Below, one piece after another: positions 24,600 through 34,800 of a stretch of DNA of 64,000 bases. This DNA comes from a bacterium (lineage in GTDB: Bacteria > Zhuqueibacterota > QNDG01 > JAFGCO01). The first letter of the stretch is position 1; the number at the start of each line of letters is the position of its first letter. The position numbers and the translations under genes are program-made. Below the pieces are notes generated by a model. That model made no database searches. It saw only the letters and a list, made by a program, of their open reading frames with translations, and was not told where the DNA came from. Where the stretch lies: contig JAFGGN010000037.1 in NCBI GenBank assembly GCA_016930535.1, positions 1 through 64,000 of the forward strand. Direction: 5' to 3'.

Positions 24600-27239
24600 T
24601 CAGGCGTTCAGGGGCAAAACCGCTTTCACCGTTGTCCCTTTCCCGGATCTGGACTTGAAGGTGACAATACCATCCACTGCAGCCACCCGTTCCTGAATGC
24701 CTACAAGCCCGATGCCCCGTTTGTCCGGCGCCCTGGAAAATACTTCTCCCGTATCGAAACCCCGGCCATTGTCGCATATTTTCAGATAAATGGCTTCCGA
24801 TGAATTATGCAGATGTACTGTGACCTGGGTCGCTTTGGCATATTTTGCTATATTCGTCAGAGATTCCTGAATAATGCGGTACAGGATGATTTCTGTTTTG
24901 GCAGCCAGACGTTCATCCATATTCGTGGCCTTAAAAGTGATCATGAGCTGACGGTGTTCTGCAAATCGTTTGACATACCATCTGAGGGCCGGCACGAGTC
25001 CGAGATCATCCAGAATACTGGGCCGCAGTTCGAGGGCGAGCCTGTGCATATCCTGCATGAGATCGACGACCGCGTTTTCAGTTTCCGACAGCATTTTCAA
25101 CAGGAAACGGGGCTCAAGGTGATTCGCTTTCTCCTGCAGAACCGATAAATTCAACTTGATTCCTGTCAGGGCCTGCCCCATTTCATCATGAAGTTCCCTG
25201 GACAGGTTTTTCCTTTCTTCCTCCTGAGCCTGAATGAGACGGCTGGACAGCTGCTTCAATTGTTCATGATGATTTTGAATGATAATTTCAGCCTCTTTTC
25301 TCGCTGTGACATCCATGCCATACACATTCACATACCCCGCTTCCCGGATAGGCGTAAGGGAAAGCATGTATACATAGTCTCCGGATGTTACTTCCAAATT
25401 CTGCCTCAGATTGGACGCGGCGACAGAGGCAATCAACGGCCTCCAGGTTTTGGGTAATCGCCGGTTGCCCTCGATTTTCCATCGCTTAAGCAGGGGCTTT
25501 GCAGATTCATTCGCATAGAGCAGTGTCCCATCGTTCAGAAAACGCAGTACCGGATATGGATTTTCACTCGGGAATCTGGCAAGTTTCCGTATGTTTTCCA
25601 CTGCGGCTTTTCTTTCGGTAATGTCCTGAATAATACCGGTGGCCGTATCAGCCCGATTGTTTGCATCAAACTCGATATGAAACACCATCTTTACCCATTT
25701 CAGCCGGCGCCGGATCATCAATCGGTATTCAAGATTGAACGCCCCGGTTTTAGAGGATGCTTCCGCCGGATTGAATACCTGACTCCTGTCTTCCGGACTG
25801 ATCAATTCCCGGTATTCAGTCCATGTATTCGGGATCTGTTTTTTATTAAATCCGATCACTTCCACCGCATTCCGGCTCCATTGAAAACGGTCATTTTTGA
25901 TATCATACTTCCATTGTCCGATGGATGCGATCTCAAATGCCTTGTGCAGATTGCTTTCACTGACCTGCAGTGCTTTTTCCATCCGTTTACGCTGCGTAAT
26001 GTCCACATGCAGTCCGACCAGGGCGATAATGGTGTTTCGCTCGTCCTTGACTGCATAACCATGCAACAGAATATCCAGGGGCGCGCCGGTTCTGCCAATC
26101 ATCTTCGCTTCACCGACCCATTCATCGCCTTTCATAACTGTACTGAACACATCCCGTCCTACAGCCTCATCGACAAAAACTGTCGAAGGCGGATCTTCCC
26201 CGGCTTTACCGAATAACTGATCGAATGCCCGGTTCTGGTACCAATGCCGGCCGTCGGGTGTTGCCATGCCGATGGCGTTTAAAGAGGAGTCAACGGCACT
26301 TTTAAACTGCCGGAAATAGTCCTCGGTTTTTTTGCGTTCCGTAATATCGATCACCGTACCGCGCCATCCCGCATGTCTGCCGTCCCGGTATATCGGCGCC
26401 TGAAATACAATGACATCCATTTCCGATCCGTTCTTTCTGCGGGCCCGGTACTCATTTCCGGTTTTATCGCGGCCATTCAGAATTTTACTCATCTTCTCGA
26501 ATCCGCGTTTCAGATCCTCAGGCAAAAGGATGCTGCTGATATTTGCCCCCCGGTTTATATCGGCTCGCGTATATCCGAACATTTTAAAGCCGTGTCTGTT
26601 CACATAGATCATGTTGCCGTTCAGGTCCATTTCGTATACTGTCTGAGGAAGCAGTTCCGTCAATTCATGAAACCGGCGTTCGCTCTCGATCAGTTCCTGT
26701 TCGGCATGTTTGCGTTCCGAAATATCCCGGCACACGGACAGGGTCGCCTTGCGGCCCTGATAATGAAACATTTTCGAATGAATCTCAACCGGGATTTCAC
26801 GACCGCTTTTACTGATAAGGATTCTTTCAAACAGGGCCTCCCCTTTCTGAAAAAGGCGATGTGTCATGCGGCGCACATCCTGCCGGTCATCGCCCAATAA
26901 AATATCCATCGGCGTTTTTTCGAGCATCTCTTTTTTTGAGTATCCCAGCATTCTTACCGCCGTATCATTCACTTCGATAAAACGATCCGGTTTTTTGCTC
27001 TTTGTATTTAAATGAAGCAGTATGATATCATTGGCGTGATGAAACAACAGCCTGTATTTTTCCTCGCTCAGCTTGCGCTCCTCGATTTCTAACTGCAAAT
27101 CCTCCATGAGATTCAGTATGGCGTTCCGTTTTTCGGTTTCCACTCCCGATGTTTTGAATTGCTTCAGTATGTTCAATTCTTTTCGCAGTGAATTGAGCTC
27201 ACGGATCAATTCGGTCTTGGTTTTATCTGCATCTTTCAT
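24600..27239 (-). CDS. Multi-PAS sensor histidine kinase (HisKA_3)
   Basis: An 879-aa cytoplasmic kinase without membrane segments. A short coiled coil (1-55) is followed by five PAS domains (about 60-180, 185-310, 310-435, 435-560 and 560-660), each ending in a DITERK-like PAC motif. The NarL-type dimerisation/phosphoacceptor region is SRELHDEMGQALTG (H684), and the HK_CA ATPase carries ESLTNIAKYAKA, CDNGRGFD and GIGLVGIQERV. AGGAGATGTCTC precedes the ATG. It sits 75 bases downstream of the kinase-less 10-PAS protein and 76 bases before the receiver-only regulator. PAS ligands (haem, flavin or other) cannot be told from sequence. Confidence 0.92.
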   Translation of the reverse strand: MKDADKTKTELIRELNSLRKELNILKQFKTSGVETEKRNAILNLMEDLQLEIEERKLSEEKYRLLFHHANDIILLHLNTKSKKPDRFIEVNDTAVRMLGYSKKEMLEKTPMDILLGDDRQDVRRMTHRLFQKGEALFERILISKSGREIPVEIHSKMFHYQGRKATLSVCRDISERKHAEQELIESERRFHELTELLPQTVYEMDLNGNMIYVNRHGFKMFGYTRADINRGANISSILLPEDLKRGFEKMSKILNGRDKTGNEYRARRKNGSEMDVIVFQAPIYRDGRHAGWRGTVIDITERKKTEDYFRQFKSAVDSSLNAIGMATPDGRHWYQNRAFDQLFGKAGEDPPSTVFVDEAVGRDVFSTVMKGDEWVGEAKMIGRTGAPLDILLHGYAVKDERNTIIALVGLHVDITQRKRMEKALQVSESNLHKAFEIASIGQWKYDIKNDRFQWSRNAVEVIGFNKKQIPNTWTEYRELISPEDRSQVFNPAEASSKTGAFNLEYRLMIRRRLKWVKMVFHIEFDANNRADTATGIIQDITERKAAVENIRKLARFPSENPYPVLRFLNDGTLLYANESAKPLLKRWKIEGNRRLPKTWRPLIASVAASNLRQNLEVTSGDYVYMLSLTPIREAGYVNVYGMDVTARKEAEIIIQNHHEQLKQLSSRLIQAQEEERKNLSRELHDEMGQALTGIKLNLSVLQEKANHLEPRFLLKMLSETENAVVDLMQDMHRLALELRPSILDDLGLVPALRWYVKRFAEHRQLMITFKATNMDERLAAKTEIILYRIIQESLTNIAKYAKATQVTVHLHNSSEAIYLKICDNGRGFDTGEVFSRAPDKRGIGLVGIQERVAAVDGIVTFKSRSGKGTTVKAVLPLNA

Positions 27240-27314
27240 GAGACATCTCCTGAAACGGCGTTTATTTCTCTGAAGATTGAACCGATCGATATTAAAACCT
27301 GTACTGTCTCCTCC

Positions 27315-30300
27315 CTACTCCTCGTCCGGAACACGGTATTTCTTTCGCTGTCCCAATTGTATATACAGCCGGTTGGCTTCCTGTTTCAATTCAATCATGC
27401 GTTTCTCACGGCCAACCATGGCTTTATTGAATCGTTCAAGCTCTTCCATTTTCTGTTTCAGGGCCGATTCGGCCTTTTTTCTTTCAGTCACATTCCGGAT
27501 CACTGTAAAGCGGTACTCCAGCCCGTCGATTGTAATATAGCTGGCCCGGATTTCAAGGTGCAGAATAGAACCATCCTTCCGGATTCCCCGATGTTCGTAT
27601 GGGGCTTTGACCCGTTTTTTCATGGCATTAAATACCTTTTCACGATCATCCGTATGTATCAATGCAGGCAATCCGACCTTAATAATTTCATCATAGGTAT
27701 ACCCGTAAATATCCAGCAGCTGCTGATTCACATCTACGAGTTTTCCCTGTCTGCTGATTCCGATGCCTTCAAAAGCGGCCTCGGTGAACCGCCTGTACCG
27801 CTCATTGCCTTCCTTCAATGCCTTTTCCACCCGGTCTTTCTCAGTAATATCCTCTCCTGAGCTCAAGGTGGCTACGATGCGGCCTTCATCGTCTCTGAGC
27901 ACCGTATTGTGCCAGGCGATTAGTCTTTCTTCACCTGCCTTTGTGAGCACAGTATTATGATAATATTCAGCCGGTTCGACCTGATCCCGGATCAGCTGCC
28001 TGAACACCCGTTTGACGGCACTGCGGTTCTGTGGCGGAACACATGTGTCGAACCAGTTTTTGCCAATCAGATGGTTCTGCGAATACCCCAGAATATCGCA
28101 TCCTCTCTGATTGATCAGGGAAATACTCATATTCCGTTGAATAACCACAAACATGTTGCCTGCCACGTCAAGATATTGCCGCGTACGCTCCTTCTCCTCC
28201 TGCAATTCCATCTGAATACGCTTATGTTCCGTAATATCCTGAACCATGGTATGAACCCTGATCACTTTCCCCGTGTTTGACCGGACCTGTTTGGCAATAT
28301 GATTCAGATACCTTATTGAACCGTCTTTCAGACAGATCCGGTACACAGTCTGAATCATTCCCTCAAAACGTCTCATCTGTTTCTTTATCATCTTTTGCAC
28401 CTGCGGTAAATCATCCGGATGCACCATGCCGAGAAACCGGTCGATAGAAGGTTCCGGCTGTTTCGGGTCAAGTCCGAATATACGGAAAACACCTTCGGAC
28501 CATCTGAATTCCTTGCCGGGAAACAGGATGACCCAGCTTCCAAGCCTGGCAATCCGTTGTGTTTCATTCAGCTCCTCCAGGCTCTCCAGAAGCGCTTCTT
28601 CTGAACGTTTACGGTCTGTAATGTTTTCAACCACACATAAAATCCGGTCGATTTTACCATGATCGTTGAACAGCGGCACCGTATTGTACAACTGATGCTG
28701 ACTGTTGATACACAATTCGAACACCATCTCCTCGCCCTGAAAAGTACGCAGATATTTCTCCCTGACAAGAGAAGCCTTGTCACCAAAAACATCCTCGAGA
28801 GTCAGACCAAAATAAGCGTCGGGATCGAGCCCCTGCCGCTTGAATTCCTGCCCCGATGTAAAACCGATAGTCAGATCGCGGTTGATAATGGAAACATAGG
28901 AATGCGGAAAATTCTCCGCGATTTTTTTCAGCAGTGCTTCACTTTTCTTTAATGCCTCTTCTGCATTTTTGCGGTCCGTAATCTCCCTTGTATATTCGGT
29001 GAATCCCCTGACTTCATTTTCTTCCACAATCGGATAGTAATGAATATCAAAAAACCGGAGATTCCCTTCCCTGTCCGCGAAACTGAATTCGGCACTGAAT
29101 TTTTCACCATGCAGTACACGCCGATGCAGACTGTCCCACCATCGCACAGCCTTTTGATCGCTCAATGTTTTATGCGGCAAAATACCTGGTTTCACTTCGA
29201 AACCGATCAGTTCTTTCATGATTCTTGCATAAGCCGAATTGTACATGATCGGCTTGCCGCTCTTATCCGCTATCATGATGAATTCGTCCGTATTTTCCAG
29301 AATGGCCTTCATGCGTACGTTGGTCTGATAAAGAATCATTTCCGTTTGTTTTCTCTGTGTAATATCACGTCCTACGGATTGAATTTCACGAATCTTCCCA
29401 TTATCATCAAAAATGGCACGATCCGTCCACAGGTGCCACCGCAACGCTCCGTCAGGCATAATACGGCGATGTTCATCCGTGGCCACGGGATGTTCCGGGG
29501 TCAGGGATTTGATTTTCGATTTGATCCGGACACGGTCCTTGGCATGGATGTTATCAAACAAATTCCCGCCGACAAGATCCTCGTAGGATTTGCCATAGTA
29601 TCTGCAATAAGCGGGATTCACATACGTACGCGTTCCGTTGGGGAGCCATCGAATGATAAATTCGGTCTGGTCATTCACGATGGCGCGGTATCGCGCCTCA
29701 CTGCGTATAAGTGCTTCCTCCATCTGTTTACGTTCGGTGATGTTTCTGCTGACTCCGATCACGCCTGTCACGTTTCCTGTCTCATCCTTGATCGGACTCA
29801 GACTGGCGGCCAGCCATATGCTGCGGTTCCCGGCTATCGTTTGTCTCTCGATCAGAAGGGGCTCGCCATTCTTAAAAACCGTTTTTATACTGGTTTCATA
29901 TTTTTTTGCCAGATCCCGCGGGAAAAGATCCCTGATATGCCTGTCAATCAGTTCTTCCGGCTTTTTATTCAGGAAATGTGCGGCAAACCGGTTGACCGAA
30001 ACGACCCTGTTCTGCCTGTCGATTAAAAAAACCGAATCCGTCATGTTTTCGATAAGCGCACGATACTTGACTTCACTTGCTCTGAGCGCCAGTTCCGCCT
30101 TACGGCGTTCATGAATGTCCCGTATTGCTCCAACCATGCCGACCACAGTACCGGCTTCGTTTTTTAACGGGGATTCATCGATTTCCATGAACACCGGTTC
30201 CCCGGTCTTTTTTCGAACTTCAACAGGATAAGGCGGTTGTCTTTCACCTGTACGAATCGCTTTCACCTTCAGATTCATGGCCTGCCTGTTCATCGGATGA

Positions 30301-32180
30301 TCCGTAATCAGATCCGTCCATTTCCTTTTCATCTCATCAGTCATGAAACCCATAATTTTTTCACATTGGGCGCTGACATAATAAATACGATGATCGAGGT
30401 CGTGCATATAAAAAATTTCATTGCTGTGGTCAATGATATTGCGCAGCCTCTGCTCGCTTTCCTTAAGCGCGGATTCGGCTTCTTTTCTCTCTGTCACATC
30501 GCGTCCCACCGACACCATCACGGCATTTCCGGAAACAGGATCCTGAACAAGTGATCCCTGGTATTCAAACGGTATGCGCCGCCCTTCTTTCGTTATCAGG
30601 GAGACCTCGAATTTGACATGTCCCGAACGCATCAGCTTTTCGGATGCTTCTGCAACCTTTTTCAGGTCGGAGGCATCATAATAATGGTCCGGCGCCTTGA
30701 TCTTTTTTATTTCCTCTCCTGTGTATCCGCTGATCTTTTCAAATGTGCGGTTCCACCTGAGCGCACGGTGTGTCTGGGGATCGAATACAAAAAACGTATC
30801 CGATTGCGCATTCAGTGCCGTGTCCGTAAATTCTTTTTCGTGCTTGTATGCCTCTTCAGCCCCGATACGGTCCGTAATGTCATGAATCACGCCTTCCAGT
30901 ATCTCACAGCCCTCCTCCATCTCTCCGATGAAACTGCCGCTTTCCCAGACCCATTTAATCTGGTGATCGAATGTGATAATCCGGTAAGTGACTTCAAACT
31001 GGCCCGATCGGGTTCCCGGCTTCGTCATGATGGCTCTAAGCGAGTCGCGGTCATCGGGATGAACAATCGACTGAAAAGTCAGCTTTTTATTGTTTATCAG
31101 CTCGATTGGATGATACCCGGTCAGCTTTTTACATCCGTTGCTTACAAATTTCATGGTCCAGTCGTCATCGTTCAGCCGTCTGTATGCCATCCCGGGCAAA
31201 TTGCTCATCAATGTCGAAAGTGTACGTTCCCGGGTTTTGAGCATTGTTTCTGCATATTGCCGCTTAACCTCGAGTTCCAGTCTGTAAATGGCGAACGCCA
31301 CATCGTCTACAAGTTCACGGAAAAGGTCCTGTTCCTCCTGGTCCTTCACATAAGCTGAAGGTACGGCAACCGACATAATCCCGTAAATCTGACCGCCGTA
31401 GGACAAACGCATACTGAACCGGCTGAATGTATCATCCGACAGCTGCAGCGCACATCGTTCACAGCCTGATTGGGGATCGTCCACAATGACAACATGATGA
31501 TTCCCGAGAGCTCTCCGGACACAGTCCGGATATTGTGCAGGATCTCCCTTTAATACTTTTTCAAATGACGCAGGGGACGTTTCAAATCCGGCATTCACAA
31601 AAGTTGAGAATGTATCGCTCCCTTCGAACAACGCGATCCAGGCCCTTTTATATCCAAGACTTTCAATCAGATTGTCGCAGGCCCCCTGAAGAAGGCGGTT
31701 GACATCCTTTTCAGTCGTGATGAGCTGATTGACATTACGGATCGCCAGAAGCACCTGATTCAGGTGCTCCAGCTTCTCCTCACGCTCTCGGAGTTTCCGG
31801 CTGAGGTTGTGCTTGTACAATGCAAGATCGATGGATCCCTGAATTGCCTGTTCGCTTGCCGGTTTTACCAGAAAACCGTATGCATCCGTCCGTTTGATAC
31901 GATCCATGGTTTTGGCATCTGCATAGGCAGTCAGAAAAATGACCGGAACCTGAAAACGGGCATTGATCAGGTCGGTTGTTTCTATGCCATTTAAATCACC
32001 CTTGATTCTGATATCCATTAAAATCACATGGATGGTCTCTTTTTCGAGCACTTCCAGGGCCTTCCGGCCCGAACTCACGGTATCGATGACTTCATAATCA
32101 AGATTCATCAATGTGGCTTTCAGGTCCTGGGCAATAATAGCCTCATCTTCCACAATCAGCACTCTCGGATTCTCATTCAT
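27315..32180 (-). CDS. Receiver-GAF-PAS(x10) protein without kinase domain
   Basis: A 1621-aa cytoplasmic signalling protein. A receiver domain comes first (ED at 11-12, phospho-acceptor D56 in LMDIRI, T84, K106), then a short coiled coil, a GAF domain (about 150-300, starting TTEKDVNRLLQGACDNL), and ten PAS domains from about 325 to 1570. Each PAS ends in a D-I-T-[ED]-R-K-like PAC motif. The last 50 residues are a coiled coil (KAMVGREKRMIELKQEANRL) like that which normally joins PAS to a kinase, but the protein then stops: no HisKA, HATPase, GGDEF or HTH follows. GAGGAACCACA precedes the ATG. It probably scaffolds or modulates the kinases on either side. Confidence 0.9.
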   Translation of the reverse strand: MNENPRVLIVEDEAIIAQDLKATLMNLDYEVIDTVSSGRKALEVLEKETIHVILMDIRIKGDLNGIETTDLINARFQVPVIFLTAYADAKTMDRIKRTDAYGFLVKPASEQAIQGSIDLALYKHNLSRKLREREEKLEHLNQVLLAIRNVNQLITTEKDVNRLLQGACDNLIESLGYKRAWIALFEGSDTFSTFVNAGFETSPASFEKVLKGDPAQYPDCVRRALGNHHVVIVDDPQSGCERCALQLSDDTFSRFSMRLSYGGQIYGIMSVAVPSAYVKDQEEQDLFRELVDDVAFAIYRLELEVKRQYAETMLKTRERTLSTLMSNLPGMAYRRLNDDDWTMKFVSNGCKKLTGYHPIELINNKKLTFQSIVHPDDRDSLRAIMTKPGTRSGQFEVTYRIITFDHQIKWVWESGSFIGEMEEGCEILEGVIHDITDRIGAEEAYKHEKEFTDTALNAQSDTFFVFDPQTHRALRWNRTFEKISGYTGEEIKKIKAPDHYYDASDLKKVAEASEKLMRSGHVKFEVSLITKEGRRIPFEYQGSLVQDPVSGNAVMVSVGRDVTERKEAESALKESEQRLRNIIDHSNEIFYMHDLDHRIYYVSAQCEKIMGFMTDEMKRKWTDLITDHPMNRQAMNLKVKAIRTGERQPPYPVEVRKKTGEPVFMEIDESPLKNEAGTVVGMVGAIRDIHERRKAELALRASEVKYRALIENMTDSVFLIDRQNRVVSVNRFAAHFLNKKPEELIDRHIRDLFPRDLAKKYETSIKTVFKNGEPLLIERQTIAGNRSIWLAASLSPIKDETGNVTGVIGVSRNITERKQMEEALIRSEARYRAIVNDQTEFIIRWLPNGTRTYVNPAYCRYYGKSYEDLVGGNLFDNIHAKDRVRIKSKIKSLTPEHPVATDEHRRIMPDGALRWHLWTDRAIFDDNGKIREIQSVGRDITQRKQTEMILYQTNVRMKAILENTDEFIMIADKSGKPIMYNSAYARIMKELIGFEVKPGILPHKTLSDQKAVRWWDSLHRRVLHGEKFSAEFSFADREGNLRFFDIHYYPIVEENEVRGFTEYTREITDRKNAEEALKKSEALLKKIAENFPHSYVSIINRDLTIGFTSGQEFKRQGLDPDAYFGLTLEDVFGDKASLVREKYLRTFQGEEMVFELCINSQHQLYNTVPLFNDHGKIDRILCVVENITDRKRSEEALLESLEELNETQRIARLGSWVILFPGKEFRWSEGVFRIFGLDPKQPEPSIDRFLGMVHPDDLPQVQKMIKKQMRRFEGMIQTVYRICLKDGSIRYLNHIAKQVRSNTGKVIRVHTMVQDITEHKRIQMELQEEKERTRQYLDVAGNMFVVIQRNMSISLINQRGCDILGYSQNHLIGKNWFDTCVPPQNRSAVKRVFRQLIRDQVEPAEYYHNTVLTKAGEERLIAWHNTVLRDDEGRIVATLSSGEDITEKDRVEKALKEGNERYRRFTEAAFEGIGISRQGKLVDVNQQLLDIYGYTYDEIIKVGLPALIHTDDREKVFNAMKKRVKAPYEHRGIRKDGSILHLEIRASYITIDGLEYRFTVIRNVTERKKAESALKQKMEELERFNKAMVGREKRMIELKQEANRLYIQLGQRKKYRVPDEE

Positions 32181-32262
32181 TGTGGTTCCTCGTTCAATTC
32201 ATCATCCGTAATAAATCGGTTCAATTCGCATCCCGCATTCTCCTTCTGCCGGGCCTTGGCCG

Positions 32263-34800
32263 TCATTCATCAGGATTGCCGGTAAAAGGAAAAACGACAG
32301 AAATCCGGGTTCCCGGCCCGGAATGAAGTGTCAATTTCCCTTTAATCTGTTCAGAAAGCATGCGTACTATCTGCAGTCCCAGCGTTTCGGGTTTGGTCAT
32401 GTTCACGGTTTCGGGAGATCCCACACCATTGTCACCGACTTCGAGTTTTATCTGGTTTCCCTGTATTTTCTGAAACCGGATGCGGATAATCCCTTTCCTG
32501 TTGCCGGGGAATGCATATTTAAGTGCGTTAGTAACCAGTTCATTCATGATCAAACCGCAGGGAATGGCCTTGTCCACGGAAACCGGTATTGAATCAAGCT
32601 GTTCCACGATTTGGATGCGGTTCTCACCGGAACCGTAAGACAACCGGAGACTGTTCACAAGCTGCTCGAGATACCCCTTGAAATCGACACTGGCCAGATC
32701 CGATGCACGGTACAATTGCTGATGAATCAGCGCCATGGTCTTGACACGGTTCTGACTGGCTTGAAACATCGCCCGGACGGTTTCATCGGCAATGCTCCTG
32801 GATTGCAGATGGAGCAGGCTCGAGACAATCATAAAATTGTTTTTGACCCGGTGATAAACCTCTTTAAGAAGCACTTCCTTTTGTTTTAACAGCAGTCCGA
32901 GCTGCACTTCCTGCTGCTGACGTACGGAAATGTCTCTCGCGATACTCAGCACGGCCTCTGTCCCCTCATATTCAATGAGCCGGCTGTGCACTTCGACTGG
33001 CAGGATTTGATGCTCATTGATTTTATACTGTGTTTCGTAAACCAGAGCCCCCATTTTTCTGATTGTCTCGATACGGAGATCCATTGTCAGCTGTTCGGAT
33101 TGTGCATCGATATCCTTGATCGTGATCCGTAAAAGCTCATTCCGGGAAAGCCCGAGCAGCTTGCAGGCGATTTCATTGACCTCAATGAATCTGCCCTGAA
33201 AATTATGGATAAAAATCGGATCGCCGACATTATTAAAAAGCTCACGGAATTTCAATTCAGAATGCCTCAGTACAAGCTCGGTTCTTTTTCTTTCTGTAAT
33301 ATCTTCAAGAAGCGTCGTAAAAAAACCAGGAGCCGGGCAGTAGGCAAAAACGGAAAACCATTTATGCAGTCCTTTCACGTACTGCTCCATCCGCAGTTCC
33401 TGACCTTGAAGCGCAACCCTTCCGTACAGTTCAATCCAGTTGACAGGATCGTCCTTGATTTCAGGAAATACTTCCGACACCCTCTTCCCGACAATGTCCC
33501 CGCGGCACAGATTCGTCTGCTTCTCAAATGTATCATTGATTTCAAGATACATATAATCAGCGGGACTTCCGTGTTCATCCGTGATAATCTGCTGATATGC
33601 GAATCCGTGCAGCATATTATCGAAAAGAGAACGATAGCGCTGTTCACTTTCTTTTAACTGCCTCGTTCTGCTTTCTATGATCTGTTCCTGCCGCTTCAGC
33701 AAAAGCGTGTTCCGGAAAATAAGGGCCAGAATGGTGGCCAGAATATCCAGCATATTCAATGTCATACCGATGGAATGGTCATCCGGCAGTCCGAGCAGCA
33801 GCATGGCGCCCACCTGCCTGCTCCCGATATGAAGCGGTACGGTAATGGAAAGATCCATGCCTTCTTTATGTAAAAACCGCCATGTTTCCGGATCCATGGA
33901 TTCGATTTGCAGAATACGTGCCTTCAGCATCTGACGCGCCTCCTGGATGATGCTGTTTATCGGCTGCGAGTAGGCCATTTGATTTCTTCTGGCCGGTTCA
34001 ACAACGAGCACCTGATGTCCGGATCCTCCGAACTCTTCCATAAACTGCACCAGAATGACCACACGGGCTCCTGTAAATTCACGCATCTGAACGGCCATAT
34101 CCATTTGCAGTTTTTCCGGGTGATCTGCCTCTTTCAGAATGTGTTCCAGGATATCAAGCGCCATGGCCTGAAACGCATGCTTCCTTTGCTCTGATGAAAG
34201 GACCGGAAAAGAGTCTTCTTTATACAGAATCCGTTCAAGTCCGGTTTTCAGGTGTTCCGGGTTCACATGATGAATACGTACCGGCAGGCCTGTAAATGCC
34301 GATATTTCCTTCAGTTTTTTCCTGGGTATCCGTCCCGAACCAAGATCCAGATATACCAGGATGCGGTGCATCTCACGCATCATTTCCTTTGCCACCGCTG
34401 CGGTCAAACCCAGCTCGTTCTTGAACACGTCTTCCCATCGCAAAACCCATTCCGGCAATAAAAAAAATGCGCCTTCTTTACGTAAACGCCTGTACGTATC
34501 GCTCCCCAGTATAATTTCTGCGCAATTGAGGCCGCTGATGCGGGACGTGTTGGAACGACAGGACTGGTCGATCATATGGGGATGACAATCACCGAAAATC
34601 AGAACGGTTTCCACATCTCTTTTCTGATTTTCGGCAAGCTTTTTATCGATTACCGCTTCCAGTTGCTCCGGATGCATATGCAGCATGGACGATATGTATT
34701 CCACTGTGAACGGCTGATTTTCATCCATCTGTATCCGGTTGAGCACTTTCTCAAATACGGAGCATGCGATGCAATGTACTTTCTTGCCCGAATCCATCAT
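32263..34800 (-). CDS. DUF1638-like / GAF / PAS histidine kinase (HisKA_2)
   Basis: An 845-aa soluble kinase. Residues 8-195 resemble DUF1638, a family I know mainly beside corrinoid methyltransferase genes: CIAC (C10, C13), FGDCHPHM (C72, H73), LNCAEIILGSDTYRRL (C93) and FFLLPEW. A GAF-like domain (about 225-400), a coiled coil, two PAS domains (about 428-540 and 545-640), HisKA_2 with YHRVKNNF (H650) and an ATPase (NELVTNALKYAFPG, GDNGVG, LGLQIVRML) follow. The ATG at 34800 overlaps the stop of the methyltransferase-like gene as ATGA, so the two are translationally coupled. DUF1638 assignment is by motif memory; a profile search would settle it. Confidence 0.85.
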   Translation of the reverse strand: MMDSGKKVHCIACSVFEKVLNRIQMDENQPFTVEYISSMLHMHPEQLEAVIDKKLAENQKRDVETVLIFGDCHPHMIDQSCRSNTSRISGLNCAEIILGSDTYRRLRKEGAFFLLPEWVLRWEDVFKNELGLTAAVAKEMMREMHRILVYLDLGSGRIPRKKLKEISAFTGLPVRIHHVNPEHLKTGLERILYKEDSFPVLSSEQRKHAFQAMALDILEHILKEADHPEKLQMDMAVQMREFTGARVVILVQFMEEFGGSGHQVLVVEPARRNQMAYSQPINSIIQEARQMLKARILQIESMDPETWRFLHKEGMDLSITVPLHIGSRQVGAMLLLGLPDDHSIGMTLNMLDILATILALIFRNTLLLKRQEQIIESRTRQLKESEQRYRSLFDNMLHGFAYQQIITDEHGSPADYMYLEINDTFEKQTNLCRGDIVGKRVSEVFPEIKDDPVNWIELYGRVALQGQELRMEQYVKGLHKWFSVFAYCPAPGFFTTLLEDITERKRTELVLRHSELKFRELFNNVGDPIFIHNFQGRFIEVNEIACKLLGLSRNELLRITIKDIDAQSEQLTMDLRIETIRKMGALVYETQYKINEHQILPVEVHSRLIEYEGTEAVLSIARDISVRQQQEVQLGLLLKQKEVLLKEVYHRVKNNFMIVSSLLHLQSRSIADETVRAMFQASQNRVKTMALIHQQLYRASDLASVDFKGYLEQLVNSLRLSYGSGENRIQIVEQLDSIPVSVDKAIPCGLIMNELVTNALKYAFPGNRKGIIRIRFQKIQGNQIKLEVGDNGVGSPETVNMTKPETLGLQIVRMLSEQIKGKLTLHSGPGTRISVVFPFTGNPDE

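Noticed and set aside
27300..27320. A split hybrid kinase by sequencing error at the stop of the 1621-aa protein
   Set aside because: The next gene has its own AGGAGA site and five PAS domains of its own, so two separate proteins are more likely; only read data could exclude an error.
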